A stretch of 64,000 nucleotides of DNA from Streptomyces sp. NBC_00457 (GTDB taxonomy: Bacteria > Actinomycetota > Actinomycetes > Streptomycetales > Streptomycetaceae), in NCBI RefSeq assembly GCF_036014015.1, contig NZ_CP107905.1:9548001-9612000 (forward strand). Direction: 5' to 3'. Positions 1 to 7,342 of the stretch are shown here, piece by piece. Under the pieces are notes generated by a model. The model worked only from the letters and a program-made list of their open reading frames with translations, ran no database searches and was not told where the DNA came from. The stretch's first letter is position 1; each line of letters starts with the position of its first letter. Position numbers and translations under genes: made by a program.

Positions 1-1
1 G

Positions 2-169
2 GTCAAGGCCTCCGACGGCGCAAGCGACAGCGCCTTCGCCTTCGCATTGCCGCCTTTCCAACTTGCGGTGGTGGCCTTGGTAGGTCTCGCGGCGGGAGCC
101 CTCGCGGGCCTACGCCCGGCACGCCGAGCAGCCCGCCTGGACGTACTGAGGGCAATAGCCACCGAGTAA
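2..169 (+). CDS. FtsX-type ABC transporter permease, C-terminal end (partial)
   Basis: The last 55 codons of a gene that begins before the window. The visible protein has a short hydrophobic stretch (FQLAVVALVGLAAGALAGL) followed by an arginine-rich tail ending PARRAARLDVLRAIATE. This layout is typical of the final transmembrane helix and cytoplasmic end of FtsX/MacB-like permeases in actinomycete ABC exporters, where the tail usually reads RRAARLDPLRAL or similar. The substrate cannot be inferred because the extracellular domain and the partner ATPase are outside the window. The frame closes at TAA and no start is visible. Confidence 0.75.
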   Translation, partial: VKASDGASDSAFAFALPPFQLAVVALVGLAAGALAGLRPARRAARLDVLRAIATE

Positions 170-237
170 CGGCAAGGGCATTGGCTCTGTGCCGTTGCAG
201 CAACGGCGATCTGGCTGTCACCGTCGCGCGCTGTGCT

Positions 238-360
238 GGATGGCTCGGTCGCCTTCGGGGGCGCTTTATGCCGGTGTCGAGAGACCGACCGTGCTCGGCG
301 CTGCGCGCCTCCGCGCGCTCGGTCTCTCGACACCGGCGCGCCCCCTGCGGCTCCCTCGCG
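238..360. repeat. Inverted repeat inside a dispersed intergenic repeat
   Basis: The 319 bases between the permease end and the next gene hold no convincing gene. They contain a perfect 19-bp inverted repeat, 270-288 against 319-337 (arm starts GCCGGTGTCGAGAGACCG), with a GC-rich 30-base loop. Its outer flanks (TCGCCTTCGGGG before, CCCCCTGCGGCTC after) closely match the sequence at 9777-9850, so this is a second copy of an intergenic repeat with the 19-bp hairpin added in its middle. It could act as a terminator for the permease gene. There is no T-run, and the function is inferred. Confidence 0.6.
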
Positions 361-488
361 GCCGGCGCGTTGGACCAGTGCATGTTGGTGGGCCCTTGCC
401 GTCAGTCGGTGGCGAGGGCCCACCGGCGTTCAGGTGTGCCGGCTGGCACAGAGCCCCCCACAAGTCCCAAGCAAGCCCCTCAGCCCCC

Positions 489-998
489 TCAAACGCCCGC
501 ATCAACCGTACGCTCAACCTCCGCAAGGACACCCCGACTCGCCTCCCGCACCACCCGCCGAGGCGGACAAGCCGCCCCCACCCCCACCTCCGCCCGCACC
601 CCCACCGGCGTCGGCAGCGTGAACCACACGACCTTGCCCGACTCCCCGTCCGGCCTGACCCCCCAGCTCTCGCTGACGGCAGCCACCATCGCCAGGCCGC
701 GCCCGCACGTCGCGAGCGTGTCGGCGTCGCCGACCTCGGGAAGCCGTGGGTCGTGGTCGTGCACCGAGACCATGAGCCGGTCGAGCAGCAGCTCGATCTC
801 CACGGTGCACATCTTGTCGGGCTGCGCATGCTGGTGGACGTTGGTCAGCAACTCGGTCACACCGAGCGCGGCCCGGTCGATCAGGGTGTCCAGATGCCAG
901 TAGCGCAACTGTGCCGATACGATTCTGCGGACCTGTCCGATCCGCGACGGCAGGGCTTGGAGCTCCACCGTGCAGTGTCTGCTTGGGTGACTGATCAC
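489..998 (-). CDS. ATP-binding protein, anti-sigma-factor-like HATPase
   Basis: A 169-residue HATPase_c protein of the RsbW/SpoIIAB-like group that is very abundant in Streptomyces. The N box is ELLTNVHQHA (Asn about residue 53). The G2-type loop reads CGRGLAMVAAVSESWG, and the terminal GKVVWF motif is present. These proteins usually bind ATP and hold sigma factors or anti-anti-sigma partners in the cytosol. GTG at 998 is chosen because GGGGAG lies about 9 bases upstream and because family members begin at this point; the frame stays open further upstream. The G1 region (HDHDPRLP) is less canonical than DxGxG, which is common in the actinomycete subgroup. No partner gene is adjacent. Confidence 0.85.
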   Translation of the reverse strand: MISHPSRHCTVELQALPSRIGQVRRIVSAQLRYWHLDTLIDRAALGVTELLTNVHQHAQPDKMCTVEIELLLDRLMVSVHDHDPRLPEVGDADTLATCGRGLAMVAAVSESWGVRPDGESGKVVWFTLPTPVGVRAEVGVGAACPPRRVVREASRGVLAEVERTVDAGV

Positions 999-1180
999 GG
1001 CTGCGACTCCCCGACGTGAGGTGGGAAGAACACGAACGTACGGATCCAGCAGGATGCGTGCGTGGGACTGCCGCCTGCTGTCATGGCCGGCGGGCTGGTT
1101 CGCAGCGTTATCGCCGGTAAACCCAGAGTGACGTGAGACCAGCGTGACGCAAGGAGCGCCGTACCGCAACTCTTGGTAGT

Positions 1181-1504
1181 TCAGCGATTACGCCCCGCAG
1201 CCCTGCGCACCGCTTCGATGAACCGGCGTGCCGCGGGCGGCCCCGGCTCGCCCGGCGCGGGGTCGTGGTCGCCAAGGGTCAGCAGGTACCGCTTGCCGTT
1301 GAGGTCCGCCAGCGCCCGGTCCTCCGGCGCGAACCAGGGCCGGGACGCGCGCACCGCCTGGACCGGCGCGCTGTCGATCTCGCTGCCGTAACTGGTGAGC
1401 AGCTCCAGCCTGCCGCCGCTGATCCGGACCTGTCCGGCCCGGGTGAGCGAGCGCAGCCGCTTCCCGATCCGCACGCCCGTGGCCGTGAACTCCGGCTCCG
1501 CCAT
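1181..1504 (-). CDS. Small conserved actinomycete protein, unknown function
   Basis: A 107-residue soluble protein starting MAEPEF and ending RRAAGRNR. It has alternating charged and hydrophobic strands and no signal peptide or membrane segment. I recognise the type only as a small conserved Streptomyces protein without assigned function. The coding bias is good over the whole frame. ATG at 1504 is chosen because upstream in-frame sequence is low-complexity and runs into the 15-bp repeat array. Its upstream neighbour (1903-3027) is divergent, so about 400 bp of shared regulatory DNA lies between them. Confidence 0.7.
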   Translation of the reverse strand: MAEPEFTATGVRIGKRLRSLTRAGQVRISGGRLELLTSYGSEIDSAPVQAVRASRPWFAPEDRALADLNGKRYLLTLGDHDPAPGEPGPPAARRFIEAVRRAAGRNR

Positions 1505-1576
1505 GCTGTCCCGCCCCCTCGTGCGCGTCGGTGCCGGCCGCGATCCCGCGTGGGCCGTGGCCGGCTCGTTTTCGTG

Positions 1577-1621
1577 ATCCAGTGTGCGTCTATCCAGTGT
1601 GCGTCGATCCCGTGTGCGTCC
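1577..1621. repeat. Three tandem 15-bp direct repeats in a divergent promoter region
   Basis: Three head-to-tail copies at 1577, 1592 and 1607 of ATCCAGTGTGCGTCN; the third reads ATCCCGTGTGCGTCC. They sit in the 398-bp gap (1505-1902) between two divergent genes, about 75 bp upstream of the leftward start. I see no gene in the rest of the gap. A 15-bp period is not an integral number of DNA helical turns. Possible roles are an array of regulator sites or simple slippage; neither is shown. Confidence 0.7.
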
Positions 1622-1902
1622 TCGGACGGGGCCCGAGTCCCGTTCCGGACCGGCGTCCTGCCCGGGCCCGCCTCCCGTCCGGTGCAGTCTGCCCCCACCC
1701 GACGCAGAGCACCAGTGCGCACGTCCCGGTCGGAGCAGGCGCCCGCAGCACTTGCGCGAATGCGCCCCCCATGCCACCCCCAGCGTGGCCTTTGAGGTGC
1801 CCAAAGCCGCGTTTATGCAGGTGAGAAGCGTGCGGAACCTGCTTATGATCGGTGCGACGGCCGCGCGAACCGCCGTGGACGACAGCCCTGAGGAGCAGCG
1901 CC

Positions 1903-3027
1903 GTGAAGACCTCCGCACACACCCCGACCGGCGTGACCCTCGACGTCGACCACAGCGACGCCACCTACCGCGGCTGGCTGAAAGAGGCCGTCCGCAAGGT
2001 CCAGGCCGACGCCAACCGCTCGGCCGACACGCACCTGCTCCGCTTCCCGCTGCCGGAGAAGTGGGGCATCGACCTGTATCTCAAGGACGAGTCCACCCAT
2101 CCGACCGGCAGTCTCAAGCACCGGCTCGCCCGCTCGCTGTTCCTCTACGGCCTGTGCAACGGCTGGATCCGGCCGGGCCGTCCGGTGATCGAGGCGTCCA
2201 GCGGTTCCACGGCCGTCTCCGAGGCGTACTTCGCGGGACTCATCGGCGTGCCCTTCATCGCCGTCATGCCGCGCACGACCAGCGCCGAGAAGTGCCGCCT
2301 CATCGAGTTCCACGGCGGGCAGTGCCACTTCGTGGACGACTCGCGCAAGATGTACGAGGAGTCCGCGCGCCTCGCGGTGGAGACCGGCGGCCACTACATG
2401 GACCAGTTCACCTACGCCGAACGGGCCACGGACTGGCGCGGCAACAACAACATCGCCGAATCGATCTTCCGCCAGCTCCAGCTGGAGCGGTTCCCGGAGC
2501 CCGCGTGGATCGTCGCCACGGCCGGCACCGGCGGCACCTCCGCGACTCTCGCGCGCTATGTGCACTACATGCAGTACGACACCCGTATCTGTGTCGCCGA
2601 CCCGGAGAACTCCTGTTTCTTCGAGGGCTGGACCACCGGCGATCCGGACGTCACCTGTGACCGGGGCTCCCGTATCGAGGGCATCGGCAGGCCGCGCGTC
2701 GAACCGAGCTTCGTGCCCGGCGCCATCGACCGGATGATGAAGGTGCCCGACGCGGCGAGCGTGGCGGCCGTCCGCGCCCTGGAGCAGACCATCGGCCGCA
2801 AGGCGGGCGGCTCGACCGGCACCGGGCTGTGGAGCGCGCTGAAGATCGTCGCCGAGATGGTGGCCGACGGGCGGCGGGGGAGCGTGGTCACGCTGCTGTG
2901 CGACCCGGGCGACCGCTATCTCGACAAGTACTACTCGGACGTATGGCTGGCCGGGCAGGGCCTGGACATCACGCCGTACACGGCGGCGATCGAGTCACTG
3001 CTGGAGACGGGGATCTGGCCGTCCTGA
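1903..3027 (+). CDS. PLP-dependent cysteine synthase-fold enzyme, Cds1-like
   Basis: A 374-residue fold-type II PLP enzyme. The Schiff-base lysine is in PTGSLKHR (about Lys72), the substrate loop is SSGST (about 99-103), and the phosphate-binding loop is GTGGTSA. It resembles the mycobacterial Rv3684/Cds1 group, described as L-cysteine desulfhydrases, rather than biosynthetic CysK/CysM: His replaces the usual Asp after the lysine and a C-terminal extension is present. The inferred reaction is cysteine to H2S, pyruvate and ammonia, but cysteine synthase activity is not excluded. GTG at 1903 is chosen for the GAGGAG site about 7 bases before it. A strong hairpin follows the stop, so it looks monocistronic. 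Confidence 0.85.
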   Translation: MKTSAHTPTGVTLDVDHSDATYRGWLKEAVRKVQADANRSADTHLLRFPLPEKWGIDLYLKDESTHPTGSLKHRLARSLFLYGLCNGWIRPGRPVIEASSGSTAVSEAYFAGLIGVPFIAVMPRTTSAEKCRLIEFHGGQCHFVDDSRKMYEESARLAVETGGHYMDQFTYAERATDWRGNNNIAESIFRQLQLERFPEPAWIVATAGTGGTSATLARYVHYMQYDTRICVADPENSCFFEGWTTGDPDVTCDRGSRIEGIGRPRVEPSFVPGAIDRMMKVPDAASVAAVRALEQTIGRKAGGSTGTGLWSALKIVAEMVADGRRGSVVTLLCDPGDRYLDKYYSDVWLAGQGLDITPYTAAIESLLETGIWPS

Positions 3028-3062
3028 GCCGGCGCCACCCAGCCGGATAATCCGGCGCCGGC
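3028..3062 (+). terminator. Hairpin terminator after the PLP enzyme gene
   Basis: A perfect 9-bp stem, GCCGGCGCC (3028-3036) with GGCGCCGGC (3054-3062), begins immediately after the TGA. A second small CCGG/CCGG hairpin sits in the loop. There is no T-run, as is usual for Streptomyces terminators. Confidence 0.7.
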
Positions 3063-3066
3063 CTGA

Positions 3067-3340
3067 GTCAGCGCACCCCCAGCCGCCGGCCCAGCGCCGC
3101 CTCGCGTCGGCGTGCCTCCGGACGCCGGTCCGGTGCCGCCTGTGTACAGGCGCGCTGTCGGACGCCGGTCCAGTGCCGCCTCGCGTCAGCGCACCCGCAG
3201 CCGCCGGTCCAGTGCCGCCTTGCGTCGGCGTGCTTCCGGACGCCGGTCCGGTGCCGCCTGTGTACAGGCGCGCTGTCGGACGCCGGTCCAGTGCCGCCTC
3301 GCGTCAGCGCACCGCCAGCCGCCGGTCCAGCGCCGTGACC
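3067..3340. repeat. 118-bp tandem repeat built from 39/40-bp subunits; duplicates a gene end
   Basis: GTCAGCGCAC recurs at 3067, 3185 and 3303, an exact 118-bp period. Within it CGCCGG(T/C)CC recurs at 3084, 3123, 3163, 3202, 3241, 3281 and 3320, spacings 39, 40, 39, 39, 40, 39. The array is thus a higher-order repeat of three subunits. The 3303 copy is the last codons and stop of the SRPBCC gene read leftward. The two upstream-coordinate copies are extra 3' ends, each carrying a DRRL/GRRL-like stretch, VR and a stop. Since 118 is not a multiple of 3, the copies cannot extend the protein in frame. Confidence 0.9.
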
Positions 3341-3777
3341 GCGTCCCGGAACGCACGGCTCAGGCCTGTGCGGGCGAGCTTCAGCACCATGCGGAACGGG
3401 GCGGTCCCGTCGGCGGCGAAGGTCCACTGCACGCGCGTACCCGTCCCGGCCGGCGTCAACTGCCACTCCTCGACCAGCGCACGTGCCCCCGGCGCGTTGG
3501 TCTCGTCGACGCGATAGGCGTACACCTCCGGCCTCTTCGCGGCGAGGATCGTCTCCTGGAACCGTGTGCCGCCCCTGAGCCGGATCTCGCGCCCGGCGCC
3601 GTCCCCCGTGGGCCGGGCCAGCGTCACCGCCGAGAACCAGTCCACCCAGCCCGGCACATCCTCGGCGAGCGCGGCGAAGACCGCCTCGGGCGGCGCGGAG
3701 ATCTCCCGCACGAAGACCAGGCGTACCGGCGCGGAGCCGACGAAGTCGAGTCCCACCGGGCGCAGACGGCGAGCCAT
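3304..3777 (-). CDS. SRPBCC-family polyketide-cyclase-like protein
   Basis: A 157-residue START/Bet v 1-like fold. It shows the family pattern: an opening strand (VFVREISAPPEAVFAALAEDVPGW), FSAVTLARP and a hydrophobic cavity strand set, then EEWQLTPAGTGTRVQWTF and a long C-terminal helix (FRMVLKLARTGLSRAFRDAV). Such proteins bind lipids or polyketides or act as small cyclases; no substrate can be named. ATG at 3777 is chosen because GGAGG lies about 10 bases upstream and the family starts there. The last 30 or so bases form one copy of the downstream tandem repeat, so the 3' end has been duplicated twice beyond its stop. Confidence 0.8.
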   Translation of the reverse strand: MARRLRPVGLDFVGSAPVRLVFVREISAPPEAVFAALAEDVPGWVDWFSAVTLARPTGDGAGREIRLRGGTRFQETILAAKRPEVYAYRVDETNAPGARALVEEWQLTPAGTGTRVQWTFAADGTAPFRMVLKLARTGLSRAFRDAVTALDRRLAVR

Positions 3778-3864
3778 GGACGACAACCTCCAGCAGCGAG
3801 GCGGGCGTTGACCGGGCAGCCTCACCATAGCTGACGTGCCGTCAGGTGTCTGCCTCGCCGCCCG

Positions 3865-4704
3865 TCAGTCCTCCATGCCCTCCACGCCCTCCTCGGGCTC
3901 ACCCGCCACCACCAGCCGGCGCAGGTGCTCCGCCACCTCGTCGCGCGCCTCCGCGGGCAGTCCGGCGTCCGTCACCAGCGTGTCGACCTGCTCCAGCGCG
4001 GCGAACGAACTCAGGCCCACCGTCCCCCACTTGGTGTGGTCCGCGACCACCACGACCCGCCGCGCCGACTGCACGAGCCGCCGGTTGGTCTCGGCCTCCG
4101 CCAGGTTCGGCGTCGACAGGCCGGCCTCCACCGATATCCCGTGCACCCCGAGGAACAGCACGTCGAAGTGGAGCGCGGCGATCGCCTGGTCGGCCACCGG
4201 GCCCACGAGCGAATCCGACGGCGTGCGCACCCCTCCGGTCAGCACGACCGTCGCCGCGCCCTGCCGCGGGCCCGAGGTGCGGTGCGCGGCGTGGAAGACA
4301 TCGGCCACCCGCACCGAGTTGGTGACCACCGTCAGGTCCGGCACGTCGAGCAGATGGTGCGCCAGCGCGTACGTCGTCGTACCGCCCGACAGGGCGATCG
4401 CGCTGCCCGGGGCCACCAGCTGTGCCGCGGTCCGCGCGATGTCCTCCTTGGCCGTCAGCTCCAGGCCCGACTTGGCTTCGAAGCCCGGCTCGTGCGTGCT
4501 CGCCTCGACCACCGGGACCGCGCCGCCGTGCACCTTCTCCAGCACGCCCTGCCGTGCGAGCGCGTCCAGATCACGGCGCACGGTCATGTCCGACACGCCG
4601 AGCTTGCGGGTCAGCTCGTTCACCCGGACGCCGCCGCGACGCCGCACCTCGTCCAGGATCAGGGCGCGCCGCTGCTCCGCGAGGAGGTTCTGATTCTCAC
4701 TCAC
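3865..4704 (-). CDS. DeoR/GlpR-family transcriptional regulator
   Basis: A 279-residue regulator with an N-terminal DeoR winged helix (about 6-60: QRRALILDEVRRRGGVRVNELTRKLG, SDMTVRRDLDAL) and the characteristic HGGA turn. It continues into the DeoR sensor domain (about 75-255) with sugar-phosphate-binding motifs SGGTTTYAL, TNSVRVAD and VLTGG. The family represses carbohydrate operons and is released by phosphorylated sugars. No sugar gene is next to it, so the target may be distant or only itself. GTG at 4704 is preferred: AAAGGAAC lies about 10 bases before it and upstream in-frame sequence is not family-like. The 292 bp to the divergent gene at 4997 would hold both promoters. Confidence 0.88.
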   Translation of the reverse strand: MSENQNLLAEQRRALILDEVRRRGGVRVNELTRKLGVSDMTVRRDLDALARQGVLEKVHGGAVPVVEASTHEPGFEAKSGLELTAKEDIARTAAQLVAPGSAIALSGGTTTYALAHHLLDVPDLTVVTNSVRVADVFHAAHRTSGPRQGAATVVLTGGVRTPSDSLVGPVADQAIAALHFDVLFLGVHGISVEAGLSTPNLAEAETNRRLVQSARRVVVVADHTKWGTVGLSSFAALEQVDTLVTDAGLPAEARDEVAEHLRRLVVAGEPEEGVEGMED

Positions 4705-4996
4705 GTACGCTTCGGTTCCTTTCGTCCAAGGGCCGTCCGACACGCCCCGCAGACCCACTCCGACAAGCACATTCTCCCCGGCCCACTGCGTGGACGACCC
4801 ATCCTTTCACGGCTCGGCGTCGGCGTGTCACCGGCTGTGCCGTCGCGCGCATGTCACTCGTGTCCCATCCGTTGTCCTTCTGTCACCCGGATCGGGGAGA
4901 TTCGGTGACAACAGGTGTGCGGTCCCCGCGGAGCGGAGATCCTTACGCCCGCACGGACAGAAGCCGACGGCGCGTCACGGGGGAAGTGCGAGAACA

Positions 4997-7342
4997 GTGG
5001 AACGTGTCTTGTCCGAGGGGGCGGACGGACCCGCCCAGAAGCCCGGAGAACCAGGCATCGCCCTGGAACTGCTGGTCCACGGCGTCGGTGGCGCCACGCC
5101 CGAGAAGATGCTGGACGATCCGCGGACGGTGCGGATCACCGGCGACGACACGGCGGCCGTCTTCCGCCGCGCCGACGACGCCGACGCGGAGACCGGTCCC
5201 CGCGACCACCGCGACGAACCGGTGCCCGAGGCCTACGTCTGGTGCAACCTCACCTCCGGCAACAGCGCCCGCGCCCTGTGGCTGCTGTTACTGCCGTTCA
5301 TGGTGGTCAACCTTGCCCACTGGATGCGGCCCAGGGCCCGGGGCCGCGACCGCACGGTACGGCTGTACGGGCTGCTGGTGCGGCTCACCGGACTGACGCT
5401 GACGGTGCTGCTCGTCGCGGCCGCGTGCGAGGTCGCCCTCGACCTGACGGCATGGCAGTGCGCGGGCAGGTCCGCGTGCGCCGAACGGCACTCCTGGCTG
5501 GGCTTCCTGTCACCGGAGGCCGGCGGCTGGTGGAGCCTGCCGGGCCGTCGGCTCGCGCTCGCCGCCGTGGTGCCCGCCGCGCTGACCGGCCTGCTGTGGT
5601 ACCTCTCGCGCCGTACCTGGAGCGCGTACGAGTCCCAGCAGCCGATGGTCCGCACCGTCGAGCCCGACGAGGACACCAGTCGCACCGCCCTGGGTCGGCC
5701 CGGCTTCTGGTACGGGCGGCGCCTGGTGGCCCGGCTGCGGGCCGCGCACACCGCGGCTGGCCTGCTGACGGTCGCCGCGGCGGTCGGCACGTCGGCGGCC
5801 CGTTTCGATCGCGGGCCCGGCGGCCCCGCACTGCTCGACACGCTGGGGTGGCTCCTGGTCGGGGTGCTCGTCGCGGGCGCACTCGCCGTCGTGTGGGTGA
5901 TCTGCCGCCGGGGCCGCAGCGAGAACCGCCTCGATCAGGAGCTCGACGAGCACCTCGTACGACGGCTGCCGCTCGCCTCGCTCGTCCTGCTCGTGCTCGC
6001 CATGGTGTACGCCGGGTGGGAACGCCAGGGCTGGGAGTCGGACGGCCGGCTGCCGGGCGACGCGACCTTCGGCGGCATCGCCCTGCTCCAGGGCCTGCTC
6101 GTCATCGTCCTGGCCGTGGTCGCCCACCTGCTGTACCGCACCCACCCCGACCCCCGCGCCGCGATGTACGGCTTCGGTGGACCCGCCGTCGCGATGCTGG
6201 CCTGCGCACTGGGCGGGGTGATGTCCGGCGGCCTCGCGCAGCGGGTGGCGGACTGGCTGGACGGCACGCGCGCGTCCATCCCCGGTCCGCCGGTCCTGCT
6301 GACCTGGCAGTCGTCCGTGATCCCGCCGCTGCTCGTCGTCCTGCTGGTGTTCTGCGGCGCGCTGGCATGGCGGACCTGGCGGCTGTGCCGCGCCGAACTG
6401 GGTGCCGTGCGCACCGACCAGCCGGGCGACCCGCAGGACCCCACCCGCACCCGCCGTATCGCGAACACCCGCGCCATGGCCACACTCACCGACCGCGCCC
6501 CGCTCCTCGTGGCCGTCATCTCCACCACGACGCTGCTCCTGGGCGCCGGGGCACTCGTGGGCGCCATGGTGTCCGACAAGGTGCCGAGCAAGGCCACCGG
6601 CTCGACGCACCCCTTCCTCCACGGCGCCGCCGAAACGGCCCAGGCACTGGGCTCCTGGCTGATCAGCCTCGGCTTCATACTGTTCGTCACCTGGGGCCGA
6701 CGCGCCTACAAGGACGCCTCCGCCCGGCGCACCATCGGCATCCTGTGGGACGTCGGCACCTTCTGGCCGCGCGCCGCCCACCCCTTCGCCCCGCCCTGCT
6801 ACGCCGAGCGGGCCGTGCCCGACCTGACCTGGCGCATCGCGACCTGGACCCGTGCCACCGGCGGACGACTGGTCATCTCCGGCCACTCCCAGGGCAGCGT
6901 GCTCGCCGCCGCGGCGGCCTGGCAGCTCACCCCGTCCGCACGCAAGCGAGTCGCCCTGCTGACGTACGGCTCCCCGCTCGAGCGCCTCTACGGCCGCTGG
7001 TTCCCGGCCCACTTCGGCCCGGCCGCCCTCAGCTCCCTGCACCACGACGTCGACTGCTGGCGCAACCTCTACCGCCTCACCGACCCGATCGGCGGCCCGG
7101 TGGGCCTCGCCGGCGACTGCGGCCCCGAGGTGGACCGCGACGCCCTGGAGGACCCCCTCGCCTACGGCCGCACGGACACACATCCGCTGCCCGCCCCCAT
7201 CCTCGGCCACTCCGACTACCAGGCCGACCCGGCGTTCGCGGAGGAACGCGAGCGGCTGCTGGCCCGGCTGCGGCCGGAGCTGCCCGGACCGCGCCGGGAG
7301 GGCGAGGAGGGTCAGGGTGAGTCGGGCAGATCCTCGGCGTAG
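4997..7342 (+). CDS. Polytopic membrane protein with split alpha/beta-hydrolase motifs
   Basis: A 781-residue protein combining hydrolase motifs with about eleven predicted membrane helices. Near the N-terminus is HGVGG (28-32), an oxyanion-hole-like loop. Hydrophobic helices then run from about residue 95 to 575. The C-terminal part carries the nucleophile elbow GHSQG (about 629-633, Ser631), and GHSDYQADP near the end may supply the histidine. I infer a lipase- or esterase-like catalytic domain whose N-terminal strand is separated from its core by a membrane region; the substrate is unknown. GTG at 4997 follows GGGGGAAG. The 3' end overlaps the convergent gene at 7312 by 31 bp. Confidence 0.75.
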   Translation: MERVLSEGADGPAQKPGEPGIALELLVHGVGGATPEKMLDDPRTVRITGDDTAAVFRRADDADAETGPRDHRDEPVPEAYVWCNLTSGNSARALWLLLLPFMVVNLAHWMRPRARGRDRTVRLYGLLVRLTGLTLTVLLVAAACEVALDLTAWQCAGRSACAERHSWLGFLSPEAGGWWSLPGRRLALAAVVPAALTGLLWYLSRRTWSAYESQQPMVRTVEPDEDTSRTALGRPGFWYGRRLVARLRAAHTAAGLLTVAAAVGTSAARFDRGPGGPALLDTLGWLLVGVLVAGALAVVWVICRRGRSENRLDQELDEHLVRRLPLASLVLLVLAMVYAGWERQGWESDGRLPGDATFGGIALLQGLLVIVLAVVAHLLYRTHPDPRAAMYGFGGPAVAMLACALGGVMSGGLAQRVADWLDGTRASIPGPPVLLTWQSSVIPPLLVVLLVFCGALAWRTWRLCRAELGAVRTDQPGDPQDPTRTRRIANTRAMATLTDRAPLLVAVISTTTLLLGAGALVGAMVSDKVPSKATGSTHPFLHGAAETAQALGSWLISLGFILFVTWGRRAYKDASARRTIGILWDVGTFWPRAAHPFAPPCYAERAVPDLTWRIATWTRATGGRLVISGHSQGSVLAAAAAWQLTPSARKRVALLTYGSPLERLYGRWFPAHFGPAALSSLHHDVDCWRNLYRLTDPIGGPVGLAGDCGPEVDRDALEDPLAYGRTDTHPLPAPILGHSDYQADPAFAEERERLLARLRPELPGPRREGEEGQGESGRSSA

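Noticed and set aside
3067..3340. Regularly spaced repeats that might be taken for a short CRISPR array
   Set aside because: The sequence between repeats is itself repeated, the units are direct copies of a gene end, and no cas gene is nearby.
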